A DNA stretch of 14,216 nucleotides from SIG452 sp045580405 (GTDB lineage Bacteria; Bacillota; Clostridia; UMGS1840): contig JAZNNT010000137.1 of assembly GCA_045580405.1 (NCBI GenBank), forward strand, positions 1 through 14,216, read 5' to 3'. Under the pieces are notes generated by a model, which saw only the letters and a program-made list of their open reading frames with translations, was not told the origin of the DNA and did no database searches. This document shows, in pieces, positions 6,730 to 14,214 of the stretch; position 1 is the stretch's first letter; each line of letters starts with the position of its first letter. A program made the position numbers and the translations under genes.

Positions 6730-8334
6730 ATGAAACTCCGAGAATTCTTCACAAACTTTTTTACACGTGTAAAAGGCGGAATATCCCGCTATTTCATTGT
6801 ATTTTTCTGCACCGTTATCATGTTTGGAGCAGAATCTTACAGTATCTTATTTCACCAACCAATCGGCAATATTATCGGTTCTATCAGCATGACCTGTATT
6901 CTGGTGGGGTTTCTCTCCGTGCTTTTAAAAAGCATTCAGGAATATCTCGCTTCTAAACTGAACAATCTCATTCAGATTATTGTGTGTGCGATAGCAGCCA
7001 TCATCAGCTTTTTATTGATTTACACAAACTACCACTCCAAATACATGACTATGGCATACATTGGCATTATGATTGCATTGGTTTGCTTTATTTTCTTTGT
7101 GTTGATGCGCGGGGATAATCGTGATGCAGTGTTTCCCAAGCTAATATCCTCATCTGTGTTTGCCTCTGCAATTTGCACAGTATTATCCATTGGGATTTCG
7201 CTTTGCATCGGAGCATTTGAAGCACTGATATTCAGCTGGTATAACAGCTATAAGCTTTATCTGATTATCAATCTTTTGATATGGGTAGTAGGATTCCCCA
7301 ACATTTTTCTTTCTTTTGTTCCAAAAAAGGATGCTCCTCTTCCCCAGTCCAAAATTTTCAAAACCTTTGTGCTATATGCAGGGTTACCCTTATACATTCT
7401 TTTAATTGCCATTCTTTTGGTATATCTTGGAAAAATAGTTGTCACATGGAAAATGCCCATTGGCGAAATTAACTGGTTCGCATCCTTCGCTTCCCTCTTC
7501 TTCATTTTCTTTGTGTTAAGCGTGATGCAATACGAAAAAAAGCTTGCCAAACTGTTTGTAAAATTCGGTGGATACTTTTTAATTCCCGTTCTTATTATGC
7601 AGGCAATCGCTGTGTTTGAAAGAGTCAACGCATACGGTCTTACCACTCCCAGAACCGTGTCTTTGGTGCTGATTTTAATCAGTATTCTTTTTATCGGCAC
7701 CACCATTATCAAACCGAAACACTTAAACAAAATTGCACTTGTCTCCGGCATCATTACCTTACTGGTTACCGTTACCCCCTTTAATGTGATAGATATGCCT
7801 GTAGCCAGTCAGACCGCTATTTTAAAAAATGCACTGGTAAAAAACGATATGCTAAAAGACGGCAGCGTGATTCCGAATGAAAATGTCAGCAATGAAGATG
7901 CAAAAATCATCGAAAGTGCTTATTTCTATCTCAGATATAATGCCAACAAAGTTCCTGAGTTTATCCAGGATTCTGACAAAAGTTTTGCAGAAATTTTCGG
8001 TTTTGAATTGTATCAATATGAAGAACGATTCACCTATCAGCACTGTGCTTTTAAAACCAAAGCATCTGTAGACATTACAGAATATGATAGGCTGGTAAAG
8101 GTTACCGATAACAACGATATGCTGAACTTTGAACATAACGGACAACAATATCAAATCAATGTAAACGATATTGCACAGGAATTATATGACCAATATGGCG
8201 AAAGCCAATACGAATTGGAGCTGTATCAAGTGGATGAAAATGTGTCGCTGTATTTTTCTTCATTTACGGTTGATACCCAAAACGGACTCGTATACGGTGC
8301 ATATATAAACGGAGTTGCTCTGATCAAAAATTAA
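6730..8334 (+). CDS. DUF4153 domain-containing polytopic membrane protein
   Basis: This 534-residue protein has a polytopic N-terminal part with roughly ten membrane segments between residues 20 and 350, then a soluble C-terminal domain of about 175 residues. Recognisable DUF4153 features are WKMPIGEINW near 240, RVNAYGLTTPRTV near 298, and TPFNVID (349-355). About 15 residues later comes KNDMLKDG (371-378). The function of this family is not established. Start: ATG at 6730 with AAAGGA 9-10 nt upstream. The gene stands alone between its own promoter and terminator, so context gives no functional clue. The C-terminal domain should lie on one face of the membrane, probably outside, but orientation cannot be fixed from the sequence alone. 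Confidence 0.85.
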   Translation: MKLREFFTNFFTRVKGGISRYFIVFFCTVIMFGAESYSILFHQPIGNIIGSISMTCILVGFLSVLLKSIQEYLASKLNNLIQIIVCAIAAIISFLLIYTNYHSKYMTMAYIGIMIALVCFIFFVLMRGDNRDAVFPKLISSSVFASAICTVLSIGISLCIGAFEALIFSWYNSYKLYLIINLLIWVVGFPNIFLSFVPKKDAPLPQSKIFKTFVLYAGLPLYILLIAILLVYLGKIVVTWKMPIGEINWFASFASLFFIFFVLSVMQYEKKLAKLFVKFGGYFLIPVLIMQAIAVFERVNAYGLTTPRTVSLVLILISILFIGTTIIKPKHLNKIALVSGIITLLVTVTPFNVIDMPVASQTAILKNALVKNDMLKDGSVIPNENVSNEDAKIIESAYFYLRYNANKVPEFIQDSDKSFAEIFGFELYQYEERFTYQHCAFKTKASVDITEYDRLVKVTDNNDMLNFEHNGQQYQINVNDIAQELYDQYGESQYELELYQVDENVSLYFSSFTVDTQNGLVYGAYINGVALIKN

Positions 8335-8347
8335 AACCAAATAGTGT

Positions 8348-8383
8348 AAAACAGGTCAACCGTTTCGGTTGACCTGTTTTTTT
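8348..8383. terminator. Shared terminator between DUF4153 gene and convergent clc operon
   Basis: AAAACAGGTCAACCG pairs perfectly with CGGTTGACCTGTTTT around a TTT loop. A seven-T tail is present on the plus strand and a shorter one (TTTT) on the minus strand. It lies between the stop codons of two convergent genes, so it should serve the plus-strand gene strongly and the minus-strand operon at least partly. Confidence 0.93.
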
Positions 8384-8388
8384 ACTCT

Positions 8389-9567
8389 TTATTTGTTATA
8401 TAATCCGGCTTTTCCCGACAAAATCCAGGTGATGACGGTAACGGGAATAAACAGAGCGATTCCGCCAATGCCAAATACTTCCATTGCCAATAAAAATGCA
8501 GCAGCGGGACATTTGGTCATCCCCGAAAACAGTGCCGCAAAGCCAAGACAGGCACCTACCCCTGCAGGAAGACCAAGCAAAGCTCCTGCCACACATCCAA
8601 AGGTTGCACCGATAAAGAAGGTAGGCACGATTTCACCGCCTTTAAAACCTGCAGCAACGGTAATGGCAGTGAAGATAATTTTCAGAAAAAACGCTTCATA
8701 TTTTGCAGTTCCCGAAACGGCAGTTTCGATAATTCCCATTCCTGCCCCATTATAGTCTGTGGTTTGAAGCAGCAAGGTAAGACCGACAATGAAAATACCT
8801 CCCACAGCTACTCGTAAATAGGGATTGGGAATCAGTTTTTTACCAAAAAATTCTGTTTTATGTAAAGCGAAAGTAAATAAAATGCTGACGCCTGCAAACA
8901 ACACGGCTAACAAAAGAATTTGCCAGACTAAGTGAAAATTGTATGCAAAGCCCGGCATCAGAAACCGAACAGGTTCCACCCCTAAAAAGTGTGCCACCAA
9001 GAAAGCAACTACTGACGCCACAACACAAGGGAACAATCCTAATAATTTCCATTTTCCTTGACGGGTGACCTCCACCGAAAAGACTGCTGCAGTGAGCGGT
9101 GTGCCAAACAGTGCGGAAAATACACTGCTCATTCCGGCTAATACCATCAGTTTTTTGTTCTCATCCTTTTGCTTTAGAGCTTGTCCCACATTGTAACCCA
9201 TGCTGCCGCCAAGCTGGAGGGCTGCCCCTTCCCGTCCGGCAGAGCCGCCAAAAGCGTGAGTGATAACCGTTCCGATAAAAATGAGGGGCAAAAGCACCAG
9301 CGGAACATCTTTTTGCTCTTTTACCGACTGAAACACACGATTGGTATCTAAGTTTCCAAGTCCACAAAATCTCTGATACATTGCCGCAATCAGTAATCCG
9401 CCGAAAGGCAGAAGATAAAGAAACCAAAAATTGTGTTCTCTCTGCTCTGTCACAAAATCCACGCTGATGTGAAAGACTGTGCCAATCAGTCCCCCAAGTA
9501 TGCCTAAAAGGATACCGAATAGTATCCATCTGAACGTGTATTTACTATATTTTTTGACCAGTTCCAT
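8389..9567 (-). CDS. CLC-family anion transporter (CLC-F-like features)
   Basis: This 392-residue polytopic membrane protein has the CLC fingerprints. FGGSAGREGAALQLGG includes the external gating Glu113. PLTAAVFSVEV (157-167) carries Glu166, but has Val167 where the E. coli exchanger has its internal proton Glu. GGEIVPTFFIGATFG (310-324) is the helix-N filter, and GLY near the end puts Tyr390 at the central anion-binding position. The usual GSGIP loop is replaced by GLGNLDT (69-75). Glu312 in the GGExxP motif and its spacing to Glu113 and Tyr390 resemble the fluoride/proton antiporter branch as I recall it. Chloride or fluoride transport are both possible. It is the last gene of a four-gene minus-strand cluster, 64 nt after the cupin gene, with GAGGA before the ATG. 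No fluoride riboswitch is seen upstream. Confidence 0.92.
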   Translation of the reverse strand: MELVKKYSKYTFRWILFGILLGILGGLIGTVFHISVDFVTEQREHNFWFLYLLPFGGLLIAAMYQRFCGLGNLDTNRVFQSVKEQKDVPLVLLPLIFIGTVITHAFGGSAGREGAALQLGGSMGYNVGQALKQKDENKKLMVLAGMSSVFSALFGTPLTAAVFSVEVTRQGKWKLLGLFPCVVASVVAFLVAHFLGVEPVRFLMPGFAYNFHLVWQILLLAVLFAGVSILFTFALHKTEFFGKKLIPNPYLRVAVGGIFIVGLTLLLQTTDYNGAGMGIIETAVSGTAKYEAFFLKIIFTAITVAAGFKGGEIVPTFFIGATFGCVAGALLGLPAGVGACLGFAALFSGMTKCPAAAFLLAMEVFGIGGIALFIPVTVITWILSGKAGLYNK

Positions 9568-9631
9568 TGTAATAATTCCTCAAAAAAACAACAAGTGTGT
9601 GCTAAAAAAGGTGATTTTCCCTTAGAAAAAC

Positions 9632-9976
9632 TTAATCCGTTACAATTAACGCAATAAAGGAAAGCATATCATCCCCGGTGTTTTTAATGGAGTGCCCTTC
9701 CCCTGACGGTGTGAAAGTAACCATACCGGGAGCAATATCCATCTGAGTACCGTTATCGTTATAAACACCCTGTCCGGACAGAATAAAGAAGGTTTCGCTT
9801 TCACCAAAGTGCATATGAAAATCCACTTCTTCTCCGGGCGGTACCTGCACCAAAGAAAACAGACGGGCTTTCGGATTCCAGCCTTCAAAATCTGCTAAAT
9901 TGGTTTTAAACATTTTTTCTTTTCCCATAGCGTTTAGCTTGGTAGCAGTTTTTAAATCTTCAATTTTTTTATACAT
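9632..9976 (-). CDS. Small single-domain cupin protein
   Basis: This 114-residue protein is one beta-barrel cupin domain. Motif 1 is GEEVDFHMHFGESETFFILSG, with metal ligands His54 and His56 and Glu61 at the expected spacing. Motif 2 is GMVTFTPSGEGHSIKN, with His95. The complete His-His-Glu-His set predicts a metal-binding site (Mn, Fe or Zn). Such stand-alone cupins act as isomerases, oxygenases or sugar-binding regulators, and the sequence does not choose among these. The ATG has AAGGAG 7-8 nt upstream, only 21 nt after the aldo/keto reductase stop codon, so the two are co-transcribed. Substrate unknown. Confidence 0.9.
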   Translation of the reverse strand: MYKKIEDLKTATKLNAMGKEKMFKTNLADFEGWNPKARLFSLVQVPPGEEVDFHMHFGESETFFILSGQGVYNDNGTQMDIAPGMVTFTPSGEGHSIKNTGDDMLSFIALIVTD

Positions 9977-9997
9977 GGTGATTTCTCCTTATTTTAA

Positions 9998-10957
9998 TCA
10001 TATTTCATAGATAGATTTTTCTAATAATTCCCGTATTTCCTCAGAAGACACGGTAATATCTGCACCCGGCATGGAATCTGCAATCTGAGAAACCGTTCGC
10101 CCGCCAATCACAGGGAACACATCCACCTCAGAAATCGAACACAGTACACCGCAAACCGCAGACGCTACGCTGCAATGATGCATTTTGGCAATTTTCTTGA
10201 TTATTTCCAGCCGTCTTAAATTTTCTTCACAGAAATACCGTTTCTTTGCTTTTTCCGACAAGGAATCTTCCCCCTGCTCTGCCATTTTAGAGAAGAACCC
10301 TTTAGCCTGAGAAGAATAAGCAACCACAGGCATATTGTTCTGCCGGTAAAAGGAAAATTCTTTGGCATCCATTCCCACAAGTCCGCCTCGCTCGCCCAGA
10401 CAATAAGCAGGATTAAACCGAATCTGACTTGCCGAAAAGCCCATTAAATTGTTTTCTTTTGCATATTCATTTGCCAAAAAAATTCGCTCCGAACGCCAGT
10501 TGGATGCGCCAAACTTTTTGATTTTGCCTTCTTCAACCAAGTGATTCATCAATTCAATAATTTCAGAAACGGGCGTGTTTTCATCATCACGGTGGAGCCA
10601 GTAAAATTCTATTTGAGGAACTCCCAAAGCGTTCAGGCTTTTTTCTAAATCAGAACGAATCTCCTTCTCATTGATGCGAGGTAATTCCTTTAAATCAGGC
10701 TCATAATAACCGCCTTTGGTGGAAACAAACATATCGGCAGGTTTTCTGTCTTTTAGCCACTTTCCTACAACCTTTTCCGACTCACCGTCTGCATACAAAT
10801 GAGCAGTATCAATATGTCTGCCGCCCAGTTCGTAATAGGCATCCATCATGGCAAAGGCTTCTACCTTGGAAATAGTATCTCCAAAATAGGCAGTCCCCAG
10901 TAATATTTTGGAGCTTTTTTTGCCAAATTCTTTTCCAAAACTATCTGAATATTTCAT
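9998..10957 (-). CDS. Aldo/keto reductase
   Basis: This 319-residue NAD(P)H-dependent oxidoreductase has the TIM-barrel AKR fold. The catalytic tetrad is intact: Asp50 and Tyr55 in HIDTAHLYADGESE, Lys81 in VSTKGG and His122 in YWLHRDD. GASNWRSERI near 160 and the late VIGGRTVSQIADS segment are typical of the cofactor-binding side. The start is taken as the ATG at 10955-10957 because AAAGGAG precedes it by 6 nt. A TTG nine codons further upstream would abut the yitT stop codon and has no ribosome binding site. Substrate cannot be predicted; relatives reduce sugar or aliphatic aldehydes or act on glycosides. It follows yitT by 27 nt and precedes the cupin gene by 21 nt. Confidence 0.93.
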   Translation of the reverse strand: MKYSDSFGKEFGKKSSKILLGTAYFGDTISKVEAFAMMDAYYELGGRHIDTAHLYADGESEKVVGKWLKDRKPADMFVSTKGGYYEPDLKELPRINEKEIRSDLEKSLNALGVPQIEFYWLHRDDENTPVSEIIELMNHLVEEGKIKKFGASNWRSERIFLANEYAKENNLMGFSASQIRFNPAYCLGERGGLVGMDAKEFSFYRQNNMPVVAYSSQAKGFFSKMAEQGEDSLSEKAKKRYFCEENLRRLEIIKKIAKMHHCSVASAVCGVLCSISEVDVFPVIGGRTVSQIADSMPGADITVSSEEIRELLEKSIYEI

Positions 10958-10984
10958 GTTGTTCTCCTTTAGTGTCCGGCACAA

Positions 10985-11830
10985 TTACACGGCTCTGAAG
11001 CCTCTGCCAATAATTTCGCTGCTGGTGGTTACGATAACAAAGGATGACGGGTCAATTTCTTTGATTTTCCGCCGTAATTTTACAGCCTCAGCACGTTTGC
11101 AAACGGTATGAATCATCACCTTCTCATCGTTTGTGAAGCCGCCTACCGCATCACTGACCGTAACACCGTGATGAAGCGTATCCATAATAAACTGAGAAAT
11201 TTCATTTCCTTTGGTAGTAATCACCACAAAATACTTGCAGGTGTTTAAATTATCAATCACGCTGTCCACCAAAAAGGCTTTGGCAAACAAACCAAGCACA
11301 GAGAACAATCCCGATTGCACACTAAACACAAAAAAGGAACTCACAGCAACTAAAAAATCTACTGCCAACAGGGATTTTCCAACATCCAAATCGGTATATT
11401 TTTTCAAAATCAAGGCAGTGATATCAGTACCTCCCGAGGAGGCATCACTGTTAAAAATCATCGCCGAACCGATGGCGGTCAGAAGCATGGCATAAACCAA
11501 CTCCAAAAGGGGCTGATTGGTCAAGGGGGCAGACAACGGCATAAATACTTCAAATAAGTATGTAAGCGCCGAATAAAACATACTGCAGTAAATGGTCTTC
11601 ACACTGTTTTTCCAGCCTAAAAACAAAAATCCAAGTAACAGTAATCCAATATTTAAAATCCAGATCCACGCCGCAGGGCTTAAGGGAAACAGGTTTCCCA
11701 AAATGGTACCAATCCCCGTAACACCACCGGTGGCAAAACCGTTTGGAATTTTAAAGAAGTATACCCCCACCGAAAGAAGCACACAACCGATATTCATATA
11801 GATAAAGTTTTTTACTTTTTCTGTTTGCAT
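10985..11830 (-). CDS. YitT family membrane protein (DUF161 + DUF2179)
   Basis: This 281-residue protein has five or six membrane helices in its first 195 residues (the YitT/DUF161 part), with the family signatures IPNGFATGGVTGIG (28-41) and SDASSGGTDI (128-137). A soluble DUF2179 domain follows (about 198-278, KYFVVITTKGNEISQFI onward). Members are common in Firmicutes, often in several copies, and their transport role is unsettled. The ATG at 11828-11830 has AAAGGGAG upstream. It appears to be the first gene of the yitT-AKR-cupin-clc cluster. Only a weak -10-like TATAAC (11886-11891) with no good -35 was found upstream, so its promoter is uncertain and readthrough from the PNPOx-like gene is possible. 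Confidence 0.93.
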   Translation of the reverse strand: MQTEKVKNFIYMNIGCVLLSVGVYFFKIPNGFATGGVTGIGTILGNLFPLSPAAWIWILNIGLLLLGFLFLGWKNSVKTIYCSMFYSALTYLFEVFMPLSAPLTNQPLLELVYAMLLTAIGSAMIFNSDASSGGTDITALILKKYTDLDVGKSLLAVDFLVAVSSFFVFSVQSGLFSVLGLFAKAFLVDSVIDNLNTCKYFVVITTKGNEISQFIMDTLHHGVTVSDAVGGFTNDEKVMIHTVCKRAEAVKLRRKIKEIDPSSFVIVTTSSEIIGRGFRAV

Positions 11831-11925
11831 AGGGCACTCCCTTTCTATGCGGTGTGATTAAAACAATTGGAAAATCGGCGAACTGGTTATATTAAATATT
11901 ACGAAACATCCCGTTAAATTGGAAT

Positions 11926-12294
11926 TTACTTTATTTCAATATCTTCGACCTTTACCTTGAACATAATAAAATGTTCCAAACCAACAGCGCCAAATCTCTG
12001 CTGTAAAACAGGGCATTCTTCAGGCATTCTCTGCTTCACTTTCTTGTCATCACATTCGGTGGCAATGCCTGTAATTCTGATCCATTCTCTAGATGTTGGT
12101 TTCTTTGCGACAATCTGTATATGTTCATTTGCTCTCATTTGCTTATGTGCTTGGTTCATATCGTTAGTGGATAAGAATAAATCTTTTCCTACTTCCATTA
12201 CTGCACCAAAAGGTCTTCCCGCAGGATATTCGCCATTGATAGATAAAACAAAGAAAGAACCACATTCTTTCAAAAAATCGTATGCCTTGCTCAT
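11926..12294 (-). CDS. Pyridoxamine 5'-phosphate oxidase-like (flavin-binding split barrel) protein
   Basis: This 122-residue protein begins MSKAYDFLKECGSFFVLSINGEYPAGRPFGAV, the usual first strands of the PNPOx-like split barrel. LFLSTNDMNQAHKQMRANEHIQIV (39-62) is the typical phosphate/flavin contact region. WIRITGIATE (71-80) follows. Such small proteins bind FMN or F420 as dimers and are mostly uncharacterised; true PdxH is longer, so pyridoxal synthesis is not claimed. The start at 12292-12294 is chosen because AAAGGAG lies 8-9 nt upstream; a longer in-frame start near 12369 has no ribosome binding site. It follows alkD by 80 nt with no convincing promoter between, so the two are likely one transcript. 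No terminator follows. Confidence 0.85.
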   Translation of the reverse strand: MSKAYDFLKECGSFFVLSINGEYPAGRPFGAVMEVGKDLFLSTNDMNQAHKQMRANEHIQIVAKKPTSREWIRITGIATECDDKKVKQRMPEECPVLQQRFGAVGLEHFIMFKVKVEDIEIK

Positions 12295-12374
12295 AAATAA
12301 AATCTCCTTTATCAAATTCTTATTTATTTCTGCACCATTTGGCATAATTCCCACTCGTGTCAAGGACAAAAAAT

Positions 12375-13061
12375 TTAATTTGCCTTTTTTAGCGTTCTTA
12401 AATACTCTTTTTGCTCTCTTGAAATTCTAAGGCTTTCTATTGCCTTTTGTATTGTTTTATTATGTGTCCATGTATCAAGCCGATTGTTTTCTATGTAAGG
12501 CAAAGTCTCTTTATATCGTTTTGCAAGTGCAGTTGCAAAGTACCACGCTCGCATCATATTGATGTAGTATTCATTTGAGCTGATATTTGCAACAACCATA
12601 AGATAGTCTTCATCAAAATTTTCATCCAAATAAAAACTCATCAATAAATTTATTCCATATCTTACTGCATAAACATCGTTGGACTTAATCCATTTTTTTA
12701 TATATTTTAGCAGTTTTCCAGGTTCTTTTTTCAAAATCTTGGGTTTCATACTGTCACATGTTGCCCAATTATCTATATACGGTAAAAAAGATTCCATCAA
12801 TTCTATACATCTGTCAAAATCCCGCTCCCTTTCAATCAGGAAAGCGTGAAGATTGTTTTCTTCAAAATAATGGTGAGGAAGGTCGTTTAAAAAGTCTGCA
12901 TAGTTCTCCAAACCTTTTGCATACTTTCTTAAGATTGGAGTGCGTATTCCTATAACTTTGCTCTTTTCAACTGTTGGCATAAGTTTAGAACTGAATTCTC
13001 TATAATCCTCTTCGCCCATGGAAACAAGAGCCTTTTGTACAATAGCTTTAATTACAATCAC
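12375..13061 (-). CDS. DNA alkylation repair protein, AlkD-like
   Basis: This 228-residue all-helical HEAT-like repeat glycosylase removes cationic alkylated bases (such as 3-methyladenine and 7-methylguanine) from DNA. VIGIRTPILRKYAKG (36-50) and HYFEENNLHAFLIERERDFDRC (64-85) are family hallmarks. Residues Trp99 and Asp103 in NWATCD, Arg134 in YAVRYG and Trp173 in RAWYF match the Bacillus AlkD active site as recalled (W109, D113, R148, W187): the Trp-Asp and Arg-Trp spacings are identical. The ORF opens with a GTG at 13059-13061. The best Shine-Dalgarno (GAAGAGGTG) overlaps this GTG, so the true start is unsure by a few codons. It has its own promoter and a leader of about 105 nt containing a hairpin. 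Confidence 0.9.
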   Translation of the reverse strand: MIVIKAIVQKALVSMGEEDYREFSSKLMPTVEKSKVIGIRTPILRKYAKGLENYADFLNDLPHHYFEENNLHAFLIERERDFDRCIELMESFLPYIDNWATCDSMKPKILKKEPGKLLKYIKKWIKSNDVYAVRYGINLLMSFYLDENFDEDYLMVVANISSNEYYINMMRAWYFATALAKRYKETLPYIENNRLDTWTHNKTIQKAIESLRISREQKEYLRTLKKAN

Positions 13062-13081
13062 CTCTTCATGACTTCACCAAA

Positions 13082-13108
13082 GGCTTCCACTTGAATGGAA
13101 GGTTTTTT
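13082..13108. other. Hairpin in the alkD leader, resembling a plus-strand terminator
   Basis: CTTCCA (13084-13089) pairs with TGGAAG (13096-13101) around CTTGAA. On the plus strand a run of six T follows, as in a terminator, but no plus-strand gene ends here. On the minus strand the same hairpin sits in the alkD leader about 25-40 nt before the start codon, preceded by an A run. It could influence translation, but this is speculative. Confidence 0.35.
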
Positions 13109-13172
13109 GTCCCTTGTATATCAAACTTTAGGGTTATATTTTGTCAGTAGAAAAAATCATGTTCTTTTTGTT

Positions 13173-13201
13173 ATTATAACACTCTTTTTTTCAAAATGCA
13201 A
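13173..13201 (-). promoter_or_regulatory. Sigma-A promoter of alkD
   Basis: On the minus strand TTGCAT (13196-13201) and a perfect TATAAT (13173-13178) are 17 bp apart. The predicted start is near 13166, giving a leader of about 105 nt. Confidence 0.8.
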
Positions 13202-13213
13202 CAAAATACGATC

Positions 13214-13242
13214 AAAAAGGGTTCCACCTTTCGGTTGAACCC
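13214..13242 (-). terminator. Terminator of the EamA transporter gene
   Basis: On the minus strand GGGTTCAACC pairs with GGTGGAACCC around GAAA with one A/G mismatch, followed by five U residues (13214-13218). It begins about 27 nt after the transporter stop codon. Confidence 0.88.
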
Positions 13243-13268
13243 TTATTGTAGTGATTCGTCTACGAAAA

Positions 13269-14129
13269 CTACTTACTTTTTGATTTTACCAATTCGCCTA
13301 TCATTGCTCCTCCGATAATACAAACTGCACCAACTATCTGCGCAAATGTCATTGTTTCACCAAGTAAGAGCGCTGCAAAAACAACTGCTGACAACGGTTC
13401 TAAATAACCGCATACTGCCACAGTTTGCACAGGGAGTTTTGCGAGTGGCGAAAAATACAGATAACAGCCAATGCCTGTGTTCACGATGCCAAGCACAAAA
13501 ATCCACAGCCAAGCATCTGTAGGAATATTCATAGCAAACCCTTGCTTGATGCCCGTAAAAGCCGCAACCGTCAGAAAACTAACCACCAGTTGTATAACCG
13601 AATTTTCCATTCCGCTGATATTTTTTGATTTCTTATTAAATGTGACCATAAAGAAGTACATCACGGCTGACATTGCACCGCAAACCAACCCCCAAGGATT
13701 ATTACTGTCAGCAGCACTTCCATTGACTAAGAAAATACCTATCAGCACTGTTACAAAGCCTAATAGCTTTGGTGCAGTCAGTTTTTCACGGAATATAATC
13801 GGAGATAGTATCATCACGATTACCGGACCACAATAATAGAGCAAGGAAGATAAGCTTACGCCTATCTGCTGATATGCCTCATACAGAAACATCCAGCTTG
13901 TTCCCATAGAAATACCGGATAGAATAATAAAAATAGTATCTTGTTTATATGTCTTTACATGAAATTTTTCCTTACTAAGCACAAACAAAGAAACCAGTAA
14001 AATGCTTCCGATCAATGTTCTTAAAAATACGATCTCATAGCTATTTAAAGGTATATGGCTTGCAACAATTCCATTAAGACCGAACAACAATAAAGCTGAT
14101 ATATATTTCAAAAATGCTTTGATATTCAT
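13269..14129 (-). CDS. EamA/DMT family transporter
   Basis: This 286-residue membrane protein has about ten hydrophobic helices arranged as two EamA repeats (roughly residues 5-137 and 147-280). The typical boundary motif REKLTAPKLLGFVTVLIGIFLV closes repeat one, and LLGETMTFAQIVGAVCIIGGAMI closes repeat two. LSSLLYYCGPVIVMILSPIIF near 92-112 is also characteristic. Drug/metabolite transporters of this kind export amino acids, nucleosides or other metabolites; the substrate cannot be read here. The ATG at 14127-14129 has a weak ribosome binding site (GAGGG, about 10 nt away). The gene is monocistronic, with a terminator right after it and a TATAAT box at the window edge. Like alkD, it looks AT-richer than the genes on the left, judged by eye only. 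Confidence 0.92.
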   Translation of the reverse strand: MNIKAFLKYISALLLFGLNGIVASHIPLNSYEIVFLRTLIGSILLVSLFVLSKEKFHVKTYKQDTIFIILSGISMGTSWMFLYEAYQQIGVSLSSLLYYCGPVIVMILSPIIFREKLTAPKLLGFVTVLIGIFLVNGSAADSNNPWGLVCGAMSAVMYFFMVTFNKKSKNISGMENSVIQLVVSFLTVAAFTGIKQGFAMNIPTDAWLWIFVLGIVNTGIGCYLYFSPLAKLPVQTVAVCGYLEPLSAVVFAALLLGETMTFAQIVGAVCIIGGAMIGELVKSKSK

Positions 14130-14172
14130 TAGAGTGTACCCTCGCTATTTTTTCTTTCATGAACTAAAACAT

Positions 14173-14185
14173 TCAGACGTTCTGA
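14173..14185. repeat. Short inverted repeat in the leader of the EamA gene
   Basis: TCAGA and TCTGA flank CGT, giving a 13-bp interrupted palindrome about 15-30 bp downstream of the predicted transcription start. It could be a small RNA hairpin or a repressor site. The length is modest and chance is possible. Confidence 0.35.
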
Positions 14186-14208
14186 TCGTCAATCCAAACT
14201 ACTTTTTC

Positions 14209-14214
14209 ATTATA
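14209..14214 (-). promoter_or_regulatory. -10 box of the EamA transporter promoter
   Basis: A perfect TATAAT on the minus strand lies about 80 nt before the EamA start codon. The matching -35 box would lie beyond the right edge of the window, so the promoter is only half seen. Confidence 0.6.

Noticed and set aside
8369..8755. Long plus-strand reading frame opposite the 3' half of clc
   Set aside because: It is the antisense shadow of a convincing CLC coding sequence, has no ribosome binding site and starts inside the shared terminator.
9568..9640. Fluoride (crcB-type) riboswitch before the CLC gene
   Set aside because: I looked for the conserved GGNGAUGG...CUGAUGACUCCU pattern and found none. 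Only a weak 4-bp AAGG/CCTT hairpin is present.
11865..11924. Direct repeat AATTGGAA (11865-11872 and 11917-11924) upstream of yitT
   Set aside because: Eight AT-rich bases repeated 52 bp apart are easily chance, and the position gives no promoter relation.
12295..12374. TTGACA between alkD and the PNPOx-like gene as a promoter
   Set aside because: No acceptable -10 box lies 16-18 bp downstream, so co-transcription with alkD is more likely.
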